Part shown: positions 43,625 through 57,133 of the stretch, one piece after another | Layout: each line of letters starts with the position of its first letter | Numbering within the stretch: the stretch's first letter is position 1 | From: Roseicyclus sediminis | GTDB taxonomy: Bacteria > Pseudomonadota > Alphaproteobacteria > Rhodobacterales > Rhodobacteraceae | DNA: 64,000 nt | Assembly: GCF_025515305.1 (NCBI RefSeq) | Contig: NZ_JAOPHT010000006.1 | Coordinates: 62,001-126,000, forward strand | Direction of reading: 5' to 3' | Position numbers and translations under genes: made by a program | The notes under the pieces: model-generated | The model's input: only the letters and a program-made list of their open reading frames with translations | Database searches by the model: none | What the model was told of the DNA's origin: nothing

Positions 43625-46600
43625 TCAGGCGATCTCGGCCAGACGCTTCAGCGCGGCACGGATCTTGCCCTCTTCTTCTTGCCGCTGCGCGAGGTTCTCG
43701 CGGGTCTCTTCCACGATCTCCTCGGGTGCGCTTTCGACGAATTTCGGGTTCGACAGCCGCCCCTTCAGCCCGCCGATCTCCTTGCCGAGCTTCTCCAGCA
43801 CCTTCTCCAGCCGCGCCTTCTCCTCGGCGACGTCGATCAGGTCCGCGATCGGCAGGCCGAAGACACCGCCTTCCACCGCGACGGTGACGGCCCCCTTCGG
43901 CAGCGCATCGACCTCCGTGACTTCGGAGAGACGCGCCAGCCGTTCGATCATCGCCCGGTTCCGCGCGAAGGCCGCTCGGCCGGCCGCGTCGAGCTCGGCC
44001 TGCATCAGGTGCACCTTCAAGCCCGCCGGCACATGCATCTGCGCGCGGATCGACCGGATCTCCTCGATCAGCCCGATGACCCAGGTCATCTCGCGGTCGG
44101 CCTCCGCGTCGACCAGCTCGGCGCCGTATTGCGGCCAGTCGGCGTGGACGAGCATCTTCTCCCGCTCGGCGATATCGCCCCAGAGCTCCTCGGTGATGAA
44201 GGGCATCGTGGGGTGCAGAAGGATCAGGCACTGGTCGATGACCCAGGCCATCGTCGCCCGCGTCTCGGCGATCACCGCCTCGTCTCCGCTGGCGAAGAGG
44301 GGCTTGGCGAATTCCAGGTACCAGTCGCAGACCTTGCCCCAGACAAAGGCATAAAGCCCGTTCGCCGCGTCGTTGAACCGGTATCCCGAAAGCGCCTCGT
44401 CATGCGCCATCCGCGCCCGCGCCGTCTCGCCGACGATCCACTTGTTCACCGTCTGCGTGACGCCCGAGGGGTCGAAGCCCGGCACCGGCCTGCACTCGTT
44501 CATCTCGGCGAAGCGCGCCGCGTTCCAGAGCTTCGTGCCGAAGTTGCGGTAGCCCGCGATCCGGTCCTTCGACAGCTTCAGGTCGCGCCCCATCGCCGCC
44601 ATCGAGGTCAGCGTGAAGCGGACGGCATCCGCCCCGAACTCGTCGATCAGCTCCAGCGGATCGAGGACATTGCCGATCGACTTGGACATCTTCCGCCCCT
44701 TCTCGTCCCGCACCAGCGCGTGGACGTAGACGTCGCGGAAGGGCACCTGGCCCGTGACGGCCAGCTGCATCATCATCATCCGGGCGACCCAGAAAAAGAT
44801 GATGTCGAAGCCCGAAACCAGCGTCGATGTCGGGAAGTAGCGGTGCAACTCCGGCGTATCCTCGGGCCAGCCGAGCGTGCCGATGGGCCAGAGCCCGGAG
44901 GAAAACCAGGTGTCCAGAACGTCGGGGTCCCGCCAGACCGGGTAGACCAGCTTCGTCGGATCCTGGTCGATCTCGTATTGCGCCAGCGCCGCGCCCAGCG
45001 CGTGGGCGGCGGCGTGGCGGTCCTCGACCTCCACGACCCGCGCATGGTTGAGCGGCGTCGGCAGGCGCCCGAGGACATCGGCGAACTCGGCCCTCACACC
45101 CTCGAAGTCGGCCGCGCAATGGTGCCGGTCCTCGCCTTCCAGAAGCGTCTGGGCATTCAGCAGCCGCAGCATCTCGACCTCGTCGAGCGCGCCGTCCCCC
45201 TCGTCGTCACGGAACCCGTGACCGGCAAGGTCGAAGCCGTACCAGACCGGGATCTGGTGCCCCCACCACAGCTGCCGCGAGATCGTCCAGGGCTCGATGT
45301 TCTCGAGCCAGTGGAAATAGACCTTGCGGTGCTGCTCGGGCATGATCGTCGTCCGACCGTCGCGCACGGCGTCCAGCGCGGGACCCACGATCTTCGCGGT
45401 ATCGACGAACCACTGGTCCGTCAGCATCGGCTCGATCACGACCTTGGAGCGGTCGCCGAACGGCTGGGTGATGAGCTTCTCCTCGACGAGCGGCACGAGG
45501 GCATCGGCCCCTTCAGCGCCGGGCTTGACCGCCGCCTTCCCAAGGCGCGGATCGTCGGCCCGCGTCATGACGGCAAGGCCTTCGGCGGTGATCTCGTCCA
45601 CCACGCGCTCCCGCGCGGTGAACCGGTCGAGCCCGCGCAGGTGGTCCGGCACGAGGTTCAGAAGGTCGGCCTCGGCCTCGCTGAGCGTGCGCCGGCCCTC
45701 GGCAACCTCCTGCGCGGCGGCGGCGGCCTCGGCGTAGGGCAGTCCGTCCTCGCGCAGATGCGCCTTGGTGTCCATCAGCCGGTAGCAAGGAATGCCGTTC
45801 CGTTTCGCGACGCCATAGTCGTTGAAGTCGTGCGCGCCCGTGATCTTGACGGCGCCCGAGCCGAAGGCCGGGTCGGGATACTCGTCGGTGATGATCGGGA
45901 TCAGGCGGCGATGCTCCTTCGGGCCGACGGGGATTTCGCACAGCATGCCGACGATGGGCGCATAGCGCTCGTCCGACGGATGGACCGCCACCGCCCCGTC
46001 ACCCAGCATCGTCTCGGGCCGCGTCGTGGCGATGGAGATGTAGTCGCGCTCCTCCTCGAGCACGACGTTCCCGTCTTCATCTTTCTCCAAATACGTATAT
46101 GTCGCGCCGCCCGCCAAGGGATACTTGAAGTGCCACATGTGGCCCTGGACGTCGGTGTTCTCGACCTCGAGGTCCGAGATCGCGGTCTCGAAATGCGGGT
46201 CCCAGTTCACCAGCCGCTTTCCGCGGTAGATGTAGCCCTTGCGGTACATGTCGACGAAGACGCGGATCACGGCGTCGTGGAAATTCCCTTCCTCGCCCGC
46301 GGGGGCACCCGGGGCGCCCGACATGGTGAAGGCCTCCCGGCTCCAGTCGCACGACGCGCCGAGGCGCTTGAGCTGTTGGCGGATCGTGCCGCCCGACTTC
46401 TGCTTCCACGCCCAGACATGGGAGAGGAATTCGGCGCGGTCCATGTCGCGGCGGGATTTGCCCTCTTTCGCGAGCTCGCGCTCGACGACCATCTGAGTGG
46501 CGATCCCGGCGTGGTCCGTGCCCGGCTGCCACAGCGTGTCGAAGCCCCGCATCCGGTGCCAGCGGATCAGCACGTCCTGCAGCGTGTTGTTGAAGGCGTG

Positions 46601-46759
46601 ACCCACGTGCAGCACGCCCGTCACGTTGGGCGGCGGGATCATGATGGAGTATGGCTCCGCGCCCGGCTTCGCGTTCGCGCCTGCGTCGAAACAGCCCCCG
46701 TCCTCCCAGGCGGTGTAGATCCGGGCCTCGGCTTCGGCTGCGTTGAAGGTCTTGTCCAT
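43625..46759 (-). CDS. valS: valyl-tRNA synthetase
   Basis: 1044 residues, class I synthetase. HIGH-type motif in [17 protein letters not shown] (near 45), editing domain in the middle ([18 protein letters not shown]), KMSKS in [10 protein letters not shown], and a C-terminal coiled-coil arm ([19 protein letters not shown]). ATG at 46759 ([16 protein letters not shown]) with GAGAGGCGCGAGAGCC upstream. It charges tRNA-Val. mnmH lies upstream on the same strand with the TTGCAA palindromes in between, so it probably has its own promoter. Confidence 0.97.
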   Translation of the reverse strand: MDKTFNAAEAEARIYTAWEDGGCFDAGANAKPGAEPYSIMIPPPNVTGVLHVGHAFNNTLQDVLIRWHRMRGFDTLWQPGTDHAGIATQMVVERELAKEGKSRRDMDRAEFLSHVWAWKQKSGGTIRQQLKRLGASCDWSREAFTMSGAPGAPAGEEGNFHDAVIRVFVDMYRKGYIYRGKRLVNWDPHFETAISDLEVENTDVQGHMWHFKYPLAGGATYTYLEKDEDGNVVLEEERDYISIATTRPETMLGDGAVAVHPSDERYAPIVGMLCEIPVGPKEHRRLIPIITDEYPDPAFGSGAVKITGAHDFNDYGVAKRNGIPCYRLMDTKAHLREDGLPYAEAAAAAQEVAEGRRTLSEAEADLLNLVPDHLRGLDRFTARERVVDEITAEGLAVMTRADDPRLGKAAVKPGAEGADALVPLVEEKLITQPFGDRSKVVIEPMLTDQWFVDTAKIVGPALDAVRDGRTTIMPEQHRKVYFHWLENIEPWTISRQLWWGHQIPVWYGFDLAGHGFRDDEGDGALDEVEMLRLLNAQTLLEGEDRHHCAADFEGVRAEFADVLGRLPTPLNHARVVEVEDRHAAAHALGAALAQYEIDQDPTKLVYPVWRDPDVLDTWFSSGLWPIGTLGWPEDTPELHRYFPTSTLVSGFDIIFFWVARMMMMQLAVTGQVPFRDVYVHALVRDEKGRKMSKSIGNVLDPLELIDEFGADAVRFTLTSMAAMGRDLKLSKDRIAGYRNFGTKLWNAARFAEMNECRPVPGFDPSGVTQTVNKWIVGETARARMAHDEALSGYRFNDAANGLYAFVWGKVCDWYLEFAKPLFASGDEAVIAETRATMAWVIDQCLILLHPTMPFITEELWGDIAEREKMLVHADWPQYGAELVDAEADREMTWVIGLIEEIRSIRAQMHVPAGLKVHLMQAELDAAGRAAFARNRAMIERLARLSEVTEVDALPKGAVTVAVEGGVFGLPIADLIDVAEEKARLEKVLEKLGKEIGGLKGRLSNPKFVESAPEEIVEETRENLAQRQEEEGKIRAALKRLAEIA

Positions 46760-46840
46760 GGCTCTCGCGCCTCTCGTCTCGGGTCAGGGCTGACCTAGCG
46801 AAGGCGGGCGGAAAGGCCAAGGGGGATGACCCCGCCCTGG

Positions 46841-46862
46841 CCGGAGTTTTGCAAAACTCCGG
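46841..46862. repeat. TTGCAA-centred palindrome 1
   Basis: A perfect 22-base palindrome with arms CCGGAGTTTTG and CAAAACTCCGG. It is the first of three neighbouring palindromes, all centred on TTGCAA, in the gap between mnmH and valS. As RNA each would form a stable hairpin. Role unknown. Confidence 0.7.
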
Positions 46863-46864
46863 CA

Positions 46865-46882
46865 AGACCCTTGCAAGGGTCT
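46865..46882. repeat. TTGCAA-centred palindrome 2
   Basis: A perfect 18-base palindrome with arms AGACCCTTG and CAAGGGTCT, two bases after palindrome 1. The arms differ in sequence from the others while the centre TTGCAA is shared. Confidence 0.7.
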
Positions 46883-46885
46883 GGC

Positions 46886-46907
46886 GCATTTTCTTGCAAG
46901 AAAATGC
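46886..46907. repeat. TTGCAA-centred palindrome 3
   Basis: A perfect 22-base palindrome with arms GCATTTTCTTG and CAAGAAAATGC, three bases after palindrome 2 and only 4 bases from the mnmH stop. In the mnmH transcript it would form a hairpin directly after the stop codon, but no clear U-run follows. Confidence 0.7.
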
Positions 46908-46911
46908 CCCT

Positions 46912-47958
46912 TCACCCCAGCCGCGCCGCGATCTCCCCGGCTGCCGCCGCGCGCGCGCCGGGATCGAGCGACGGGAGGGTCACCCGCGCGATCACGCCGC
47001 CCTCGTCCCCCCGCCTGAGCCGTCCATAGGCCGGATCGTAATGCTGCCGGATCAGCGCCTCGGACAGGTCCATGAGCCGTCCCTCGCCCAGCATCGAAAG
47101 CCAGGCCTGCACCGTCTCGTGCCCCGCGAGCGTGCGAAGCCCGTTCAGCCGTTCGGTCAGCGCCGGCACGTCGGCGGCGAGGTCCGCGTATTCCCCGGCG
47201 AGGAAGGCCGCCCGCGCGTCGACCGGCGCCTCCACCACGATGCGCGGGCTTGCCTTCATCGCGCCCCAGAGCGCGGGCGGAACACGGACCGTACCGATCC
47301 GCGCGCTCTCCGCCTCGACCAGCACGGGGCGCGCGGGATCGAGACCGTCCAGAACCCGCAGCAGCTCCGTCTCGAAGCCCTTCTGCGCCGGCTGCTCTCC
47401 CTCCACGTCGCCGAGGATGGACCCTCGGTGCCGCGCCAGGCCCTCGAGGTCGATCACCTGCCCGCCCAGCGCCGCGACCTCGTGCAGGAGCGCGGTCTTC
47501 GCCGTCCCGGTGTAGCCGTCGAGCCGGACCACGCGGAAACCGAGGTCGGCATCGTAGAGCCGTTCCACCACGAGCCGCCGCCACGTCCGGTAGCCGCCCT
47601 CCAGCACCTGCACGCGCCAACCGATCTGTGCGAGGATCGAGGCGAAGGAGCCCGACCGCTGCCCGCCGCGCCAGCAATAGACCAGCGGCCGCCAGCCGCC
47701 GCCCTTGTCCATCAGACCTTCCTCGATGTGCCGCGCGGCGTTGCGGGCGACCAGCGCGGCGCCGATCTTGCGGGCCCGGAAGGGGCTGTCCTGCGTGTAG
47801 ATCGTTCCCACCTCGGCCCGCTCGACATCGCTGAGAACGGGCATCGAGACCGCGCCGGGCAGGTGATCCTCGGCGTATTCCGACGGGCTCCGCACGTCGA
47901 TGATCGTGTCGAAACCCGCCGCATCCAGCGCTGCCGTATCGGTGAGGGTGAAGGCCAA
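46912..47958 (-). CDS. mnmH: tRNA 2-selenouridine synthase
   Basis: 348 residues. N-terminal rhodanese domain with catalytic cysteine C95 in YCWRGGQRSG and DVRSPSEYAEDHLPGA; C-terminal P-loop domain with GYTGTAKT at 148-155. This is the MnmH/SelU arrangement. It replaces sulphur with selenium (via geranylated intermediate) at the wobble 2-thiouridine of tRNAs for Lys, Glu and Gln, using selenophosphate from SelD; a fused selD is encoded at 24011-26182. The P-loop has an alanine where a glycine is usual (TAKT), which may be normal for the family. It is 19 bases downstream of the dehydrogenase gene. Confidence 0.93.
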   Translation of the reverse strand: MAFTLTDTAALDAAGFDTIIDVRSPSEYAEDHLPGAVSMPVLSDVERAEVGTIYTQDSPFRARKIGAALVARNAARHIEEGLMDKGGGWRPLVYCWRGGQRSGSFASILAQIGWRVQVLEGGYRTWRRLVVERLYDADLGFRVVRLDGYTGTAKTALLHEVAALGGQVIDLEGLARHRGSILGDVEGEQPAQKGFETELLRVLDGLDPARPVLVEAESARIGTVRVPPALWGAMKASPRIVVEAPVDARAAFLAGEYADLAADVPALTERLNGLRTLAGHETVQAWLSMLGEGRLMDLSEALIRQHYDPAYGRLRRGDEGGVIARVTLPSLDPGARAAAAGEIAARLG

Positions 47959-47977
47959 GGCGGTACGCTCCGGGGCC

Positions 47978-48862
47978 TCAGACCTCCTCGCCGTTCATCC
48001 TGCGGAACCGCTGGATCAGGCTCGACGTGTCCCAGCGGCCGCCGCCCAGCTGCTGCACCTCGGCGTAGAACTGGTCGACGAGCGCGGTGACGGGCAGGCT
48101 GAGACCCATCTCCTTTCCCTGTTCCAGCGCGATGCCCAGATCCTTGCGCATCCAGTCCACCGCGAAGCCGTGGTTGAAATGGTTGTCGATCATCGTGTCC
48201 GCCCGGTTGGCGAGCTGCCAGGACCCGCCCGCGCCTTGCGAGACGAGCTTCGCCACCTTCTTCGCGTCGAGCCCGGCGGTCCTCGCGAACCATAGCCCCT
48301 CCGAGATCGACTGGATCGCGCCGACGATGCAGATCTGGTTGACCATCTTCGTGATCTGGCCCGCGCCGACATCGCCGAACCGTTCGGTGACCTTGGAATA
48401 GGCCGCGATCACCGGCTCGGCAGCGGCGAAATGCGCCTCGGCCCCGCCGCACATGATGGCGAGCTGGCCGTTCTCAGCCCCCGCCTGCCCGCCGGAGACA
48501 GGCGCATCCACCCAGCCGACGCCACCCTCGGCGGCGATGGCGGCAAGCTCCCTCGTCACGATCGCCGAAACCGTGGTGTGATCGACGAAAACCGCCCCTT
48601 CGGACATGCCCGCAAGCGCCCCGTCCTCGCCAAGGACCACCGAACGCAGGTCGTCGTCGTTGCCAACGCAGGCCATGACGAAATCCGCGCCCGCGGCCGC
48701 TTCGCGCGGGGTCGCGGCATGAGATCCGCCATGCTCCGCCGCCCAGGCCTCGGCCTTCGCGGCGGTGCGGTTGTAGACGGTCACCTCGTGGCCGGCGGCC
48801 TTCAGGTGGCCCGCCATCGGGTAGCCCATCACGCCCAGTCCAAGGAATGCCAGTTTCGCCAT
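47978..48862 (-). CDS. NAD(P)-dependent beta-hydroxyacid dehydrogenase (3-hydroxyisobutyrate dehydrogenase family)
   Basis: 294 residues. Rossmann motif GLGVMGYPMAG near residue 8-18, substrate-binding DAPVSGGQAGAENG near 119-132, and the catalytic lysine K172 in GAGQITKMVNQ. The family includes 3-hydroxyisobutyrate dehydrogenase, tartronate semialdehyde reductase and glyoxylate/succinic semialdehyde reductases; the GLYR-type pattern does not separate them. It is first gene of a minus-strand operon with mnmH (19-base gap). Confidence 0.85.
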   Translation of the reverse strand: MAKLAFLGLGVMGYPMAGHLKAAGHEVTVYNRTAAKAEAWAAEHGGSHAATPREAAAGADFVMACVGNDDDLRSVVLGEDGALAGMSEGAVFVDHTTVSAIVTRELAAIAAEGGVGWVDAPVSGGQAGAENGQLAIMCGGAEAHFAAAEPVIAAYSKVTERFGDVGAGQITKMVNQICIVGAIQSISEGLWFARTAGLDAKKVAKLVSQGAGGSWQLANRADTMIDNHFNHGFAVDWMRKDLGIALEQGKEMGLSLPVTALVDQFYAEVQQLGGGRWDTSSLIQRFRRMNGEEV

Positions 48863-49006
48863 AATGCCCTCCGCTCTCTGACCGAAGGCAGAAGGTAACA
48901 GGGCGCCCGGCGGTGTCCACCGGGGAAACGGCGCGCAACACGCTGCATCCTTGTGCTATCCTTCCGCCAGGACCGGCGGCGGCCGGCCAAGGACGGGGAG
49001 CGAGAG

Positions 49007-50650
49007 ATGGACGGCAACTTCGACCTGGGGCGCTACACACGGCCCGTGACGTGTCGGTCGCCGGCGGCGCAGGCCGCCTTCGACCGCGGCATCAACTGGG
49101 TCTACGGCTATAATCACGAGGCCGCCGCCGAGGAATTCGAGACCGCCATCGCCGCCGATCCGGGCTGCGGCCTCGCGCTCTGGGGCCTCGCCTATGCGGT
49201 GGGGCCCAACTACAACAAGCCGTGGGAGTTCTTCACCCGGGAAGAACGCTCCGCCACCCTGCAACGGGCCCACGAGGCGCTTGTGGCCGCAAAGGCGTTG
49301 CGGGAGACGCTCGGCCCGGTCGAGAACGACCTGATCGAAGCGCTGGCCGACCGCTACCCGACCGACCCGGAGATCGAGGACTTCGCACCCTGGAACGACG
49401 CCTTCTCGGATGCGATGCGCAAGGTCTACGCCTCCCATCCGGACGATCTCGACGTCATCACGATCTTCGCCGAGGCGCTGATGAACCGGACGCCATGGCT
49501 TTTGTGGGACCTGCCCACGGGACAGCCGCGCGAAGGTTCCTCGACGCTGGAGGCGCAGGCGGCGCTGGAACGCGCCTTCGAGAGCGTGCCGGGCGCGTGG
49601 GACCACCCCGGGCTTCTGCACATGTACATCCACCTGATGGAAATGTCGCCGACGCCCGAGAAGGCGCTGCGTCATGGCGACAGGCTGACGGATCTCGTCC
49701 CCGACAGCGGGCACCTCATCCACATGGCGACGCATATCGACGTGCTCTGCGGCGACTACCAGAACGTGGTCGACCGCAACCGCAGGGCCGCCGAAATCGA
49801 CCGGAAATACGAGGACCTGAAGGGGGCCAAGAACTTCTACACCGTCTACCGGATCCACAACGTCCATTTCGAGGCCTACGGCGCGATGTTCCTCGGCCAG
49901 CCCGAGGTGGCGCTCGCCGCCTCCGACCGGCTGATCGAGATGCTGCCCGAGGACGTGACGGCATACCTGCCGGAACTGTTCGAGAGTTTTCACGGCAAGA
50001 AGGTCCACGTCATGATCCGCTTCGGCATGTGGCAGGAGATCCTCGACACGCCCCCGCCCGCCGATCCCGACCTCTACCGCTACACGACCTGCGCCATGCA
50101 CCAGGCCCGCGCCGTGGCGCTCGCCAACCTCGGGCGGCACGAGGAGGCCCTTTCGGAACGCGAGAAGGCCGTCGCCGCGCGCGCGCGCCTGCCCGACGAC
50201 TGGATGGTGTTCAACAACACCGCCTTCGACGTCCTGGCCGTGGGCGAGGCGATGATGGACGGCGAGATCGCCTTCAAGGCGGGCCGGATCGAGGAGGGTC
50301 TCGATCATCTCCGCCGCTCGGTCGAGCTCGACGACAACCTTCTCTACGACGAGCCCTGGGGCTGGATGCAGCCCGCGCGCCACGCGCTCGGCGCGCTCTT
50401 GATGGAGGCGGGTCGCTACGACGAGGCGGAGGCGGTCTACCGCGCCGATCTCGGTCTCGACGGCACGCTCTCGCGCCCCTGCCAGCATCCGCGGAATGTC
50501 TGGAGCCTGCACGGCCTGCACGAATGCCTTGTCCGCCGGGGCGAGATGACCGAGGCGCGGCACATCAGGCTGCAACTCGACCAGGCCGTCGCGCGGGCGA
50601 CGGTGCCGATCCGCGCGTCGTGCTACTGCCGGAGCCGGGCGGCCGCCTAG
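49007..50650 (+). CDS. TPR-repeat protein
   Basis: 547 residues, start at 49007 (MDGNFDLGRYTRPV) after GGGGAGCGAGAG. It contains tetratricopeptide-like units (EEFETAIAADPGCGLALWGLAYA near 42-63; ARAVALANLGRHEEALSE; LGALLMEAGRYDEAEAVYR near the end) and a family-typical middle with GAWDHPGLLHMYIHLMEMS and HMATHIDVLCGDY. No signal peptide, so probably cytosolic; a scaffold or unknown enzyme-associated role. I recognise it as a family of whole-protein TPR proteins of about 550 residues without known function. It overlaps by 4 bases the convergent VOC gene. Confidence 0.75.
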   Translation: MDGNFDLGRYTRPVTCRSPAAQAAFDRGINWVYGYNHEAAAEEFETAIAADPGCGLALWGLAYAVGPNYNKPWEFFTREERSATLQRAHEALVAAKALRETLGPVENDLIEALADRYPTDPEIEDFAPWNDAFSDAMRKVYASHPDDLDVITIFAEALMNRTPWLLWDLPTGQPREGSSTLEAQAALERAFESVPGAWDHPGLLHMYIHLMEMSPTPEKALRHGDRLTDLVPDSGHLIHMATHIDVLCGDYQNVVDRNRRAAEIDRKYEDLKGAKNFYTVYRIHNVHFEAYGAMFLGQPEVALAASDRLIEMLPEDVTAYLPELFESFHGKKVHVMIRFGMWQEILDTPPPADPDLYRYTTCAMHQARAVALANLGRHEEALSEREKAVAARARLPDDWMVFNNTAFDVLAVGEAMMDGEIAFKAGRIEEGLDHLRRSVELDDNLLYDEPWGWMQPARHALGALLMEAGRYDEAEAVYRADLGLDGTLSRPCQHPRNVWSLHGLHECLVRRGEMTEARHIRLQLDQAVARATVPIRASCYCRSRAAA

Positions 50651-51243
50651 TAGCCGACCCGCGCGCCCCGGTCGGTGGACAGCGATTGCTGCCGCCGCTC
50701 GACGAGAAGCTCGATGGCGTCGGCCAGGTGCTCGCGGTCGATATGGTGATCGCCGCGCGCCACCCGGATGCGATGGGCCTCGATCATCACGTCGGCGTGG
50801 CGGCATCCCTCGGGCGGCTCGAACCGGTAGGAGGCGATCTCGATCCGGAGGCCGAGGGGGTCGCGGAAATAGATGGAGTCCATGAAACCCCGGTCGACCG
50901 GCCCCGAGTGCTTCACGCCCCGCGCATCAAGGCGTCCGGCGACCTGCCAGAACGTTGCCTGGCTGACGTTGAAGGCGAGGTGGTGGAGCGAGCCGATCGC
51001 TTCGGGCACATGGGCCGCATCCGGCTTGCGCTCCTCGTTGGTGAAGATGGTGATGAGCCGCCCGTCTCCCGGGTCGAAATAGAGATGCCCCTGGTTCGGG
51101 TCGTCGAGGTTCGGCTGGTCAAAGATGAAGGGCATGCCGAGCACCCCTTCCCAGAAATCGATCGAGGTCTGCCGGTCGGCCCCGTTCAGCGTGATGTGAT
51201 GCACACCCTGGATCTGGATCTTGCGGATATCGTTCTGGCCCAT
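50647..51243 (-). CDS. VOC-family (glyoxalase/dioxygenase-like) protein
   Basis: 198 residues, ATG at 51243 (MGQNDIRKIQIQGVHH) with GGAGGGAATGCC upstream. Paired beta-alpha-beta-beta-beta modules are visible: GVHHITLNGADRQTSIDFWEGVLG and LHHLAFNVSQATFWQ; metal ligands His16, a His in LHHLAF and Glu in LRIEIASY are in place. Families include ring-cleavage dioxygenases, glyoxalases and fosfomycin resistance enzymes; the substrate here is not predictable. The gene upstream on the same strand (244 bases away) is the aldolase. Confidence 0.75.
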   Translation of the reverse strand: MGQNDIRKIQIQGVHHITLNGADRQTSIDFWEGVLGMPFIFDQPNLDDPNQGHLYFDPGDGRLITIFTNEERKPDAAHVPEAIGSLHHLAFNVSQATFWQVAGRLDARGVKHSGPVDRGFMDSIYFRDPLGLRIEIASYRFEPPEGCRHADVMIEAHRIRVARGDHHIDREHLADAIELLVERRQQSLSTDRGARVGY

Positions 51244-51487
51244 GGCATTCCCTCCTGTGTCCCCTTGCCTCATCTTAGCGCGGTGCGCCGGCGGCGTCCT
51301 GTTGAACCTCGCACACCCCCTGTGAGCCCGCGAGAGGCAATCCCGCCAGCGGTTTTCCGGATGCCTTCCGCACCGGTGGCTTGAGTGAACGCACCGCCGT
51401 GAGGGCCCGTGGGCCCCGGCCGACGGCCGTCGCAAGACGCGGGCGGGCAGTGCCGTCGGCAGGCCCGGCAAGACCGGGACGGACGGC

Positions 51488-52276
51488 TCAACCGCGATAA
51501 TGCGGCATCTCGGCATCGAGCCTTCGCCGGATCGCGTGCCATTCGAGCTCACCCTCGTAACCGTACCAGTCGCTCGCCGCCATGTCGGCGAGGTGCCGCC
51601 TCTGCTCGGCCTCGGGAATGGTGCGGATCGTGGCGCCGCCGGCCGCGGATTTCTGCACCTCGAGCTGCACCGCGCAGGCCTGGTCGAGGTAGAAGGACCT
51701 GAAGAAGGCCTCGCCCGCGTTGCGCCCGAAGACGAAGGCGCCATGCCAGGCCTCGACGATCATCTTCCTGCCCTGCCCCGCCCGCAGAAGTCCGCAGAGG
51801 AAGTCTTCGGTGCATTCGAACTCGTAGTCGGTATAGCCGATCACGTCGCCGCCGCCGATCATGAGATAGGCCTGGCTGTAGGGTCCGACACCCTCGGCCT
51901 GGGCCGAGACGCCCATGATCGCCTTGGTGTGGACATGCATGATGCAGTTCATCTCCGGATCGGCCTCGAAGAACAGCTTGCCGATCTCGGTGGCGGACGG
52001 GTTCGGCTCCCCGTTCCGCGGGGTATGGTTGGTGCGGTCGAAGCCGACCTTGATCAGGTTCGAGGCCGTCACCTCCTCGTGCATCCAGCCGTAATGGTGG
52101 GTCAGGAGCGCGTCCTCGCCTGGCACCCGCAGGGCGTGCCACTGGTTGGTCACGTCGGTGAGACGGTATTTCACCAGCGCGTTGTATATGGCGGCAAGCT
52201 CCTGCCGTGCCTCCCATTCGGCATCGCTGCAACCGGCCGGGCGGCCGCCGAGAGGGGTCGGGGTCTGGATGGTCAT
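51488..52276 (-). CDS. class II aldolase/adducin-domain protein
   Basis: 262 residues, ATG at 52276 (MTIQTPTPLGGRPAG); an earlier ATG is possible. It contains the class II aldolase fold: HYGWMHEEVTASNLIKV, ATEIGKLF, the zinc-binding HVHTKA (first metal histidines) and a later AWHGAFVFG. Family members act as fuculose/ribulose phosphate aldolases or unknown hydroxyketo-acid aldolases. The downstream 240 bases contain palindromes (CGACGGCCGTCG at 51421-51432; CCCGG-N5-CCGGG near 51466) but no gene. The divergent AraC-type regulator is a likely controller. Confidence 0.82.
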   Translation of the reverse strand: MTIQTPTPLGGRPAGCSDAEWEARQELAAIYNALVKYRLTDVTNQWHALRVPGEDALLTHHYGWMHEEVTASNLIKVGFDRTNHTPRNGEPNPSATEIGKLFFEADPEMNCIMHVHTKAIMGVSAQAEGVGPYSQAYLMIGGGDVIGYTDYEFECTEDFLCGLLRAGQGRKMIVEAWHGAFVFGRNAGEAFFRSFYLDQACAVQLEVQKSAAGGATIRTIPEAEQRRHLADMAASDWYGYEGELEWHAIRRRLDAEMPHYRG

Positions 52277-52371
52277 GGAAGGTCTCCGGAGTGGTGTGAT
52301 CGAGACCATGGTGCGCGCCGCGCCCAGGCAATAATATCCATGAAACGCCCGATCCTGTCCGGAGCCTGCCG

Positions 52372-53303
52372 TTGCCCCACGTCTGCTTCGTCCTGCAACC
52401 GCAATTCCAGATGCTCGCCTACGTCCTTGCCAGCGAGACGCTGCGCATTGCCAACCGGCGCGCGGGGGAGGCCATCTTCACCTGGGAAACGCGCACGACG
52501 ACATCCGCACCCGCGACCGCATCAAACGGGCGGGAGGTCGCGCCGGATGTCACGGGCTGGTCGGACACGGTCCGTCCCGATCTCGTGTTGGTTATGGCCG
52601 GCTACGCGCCGCTGGCCGCGCGGCCCGCCGGCCTGCGCGCCCTCCTGGCCCGAGCGGCGCGGCAGGGCGCGATCCTGGGCGGCGTCGACACGGGCGTTCT
52701 GCTGCTGGCGTCGTTCGGCCTCGTCCCGGAGGGCCGCCGCGTGATCCTGCACCGTGAGGCGCAGGCCGAGCTGCGGGAGGCCTTCCCGGGCCTCGTCATC
52801 GACGACGGCATCTACGCCCTGGACGGTCGCATCCTGTCGGCGGCGGGCGGCATGGCCACGGGGGACGCGATGCTGTCATGGATCGCCACGGTCGCCTCGG
52901 CCGGCTTCGCCGCAGCCGTCGCCGAAGACATGGCGCATGGTTCGATCCGCCCTTCGTTCCACCCGCAGAGCGCAGGCGGCACGAGCGACCCGCTGCTTCA
53001 TGCGATGCGCCAGCGGATGCTGAACCACCTGGACCAACCTCTTGCGATCGCCGCGATCGCAGGAGACCTCGGGCTCAGCGGCAAGGCGCTGAGGGGCAGG
53101 TGCCTGCGGGCGACGGGACGGACACCCTCGCGGCTCTACCTGGACCTCAGGCTGGCCCAGGCGCGCGATCTGCTGCGCACGACGGCGATGCCGGTGACGG
53201 AGATCGCCCTGGCCACCGGCTTCGGTTCTCATGCGGGGTTCAGCCGAACCTTCCGAAAGGAATTCGGAACCTCCCCGAGCGGCGAGCGCAGGTCGGCCCG
53301 CGC

Positions 53304-53319
<16 letters not shown>
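52372..53319 (+). CDS. GlxA-type AraC-family transcriptional regulator
   Basis: 315 residues. An N-terminal DJ-1/PfpI-like domain (about 1-190) is followed by a C-terminal AraC helix-turn-helix pair (about 215-310: [22 protein letters not shown], then [24 protein letters not shown]). The start is TTG at 52372; no in-frame ATG is near. It ends 16 bases inside the 3' end of the convergent 5-oxoprolinase gene. It is divergent from the class II aldolase, which it may regulate. GlxA relatives control choline, carnitine or glycine-betaine breakdown in some bacteria; effector unknown here. Confidence 0.85.
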
Positions 53320-56927
<3,608 letters not shown>

Positions 56928-57006
56928 GTCGGTCTCCCTGCAGGTCCGCTGCCCGTTTTCCGGGCAGTCCAGAGCGATGGCCGTGCCAGCCGCTCACAAT
57001 ACAATG

Positions 57007-57026
57007 ACAATTTGTTGACAAATTGT
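57007..57026. promoter_or_regulatory. operator-like inverted repeat between oxoprolinase and dctP
   Basis: ACAATTTGT (57007-57015) and ACAAATTGT (57018-57026) form a 9-base perfect inverted repeat with a 2-base spacer. A TTGACA -35-like hexamer (57015-57020) lies inside it. It sits in the only AT-rich part of the divergent gap, about 80 bases from the oxoprolinase start and about 110 from dctP. The MarR-like regulator encoded four genes away in the same operon is a reasonable candidate binder. Confidence 0.55.
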
Positions 57027-57133
57027 AGGTGGACGGTCAACCTCCGATTTACGCCGGGTCAACGACAAGGCCCGGGACAGATAGTGCCATGGGCCGGCGA
57101 TCGAACCGGCCCGCCAACACGGGAGTACCGAAG

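Noticed and set aside
43409-46798. A 1129-residue open frame opposite valS
   Set aside because: Shadow of valS; same composition artefact and no domain.
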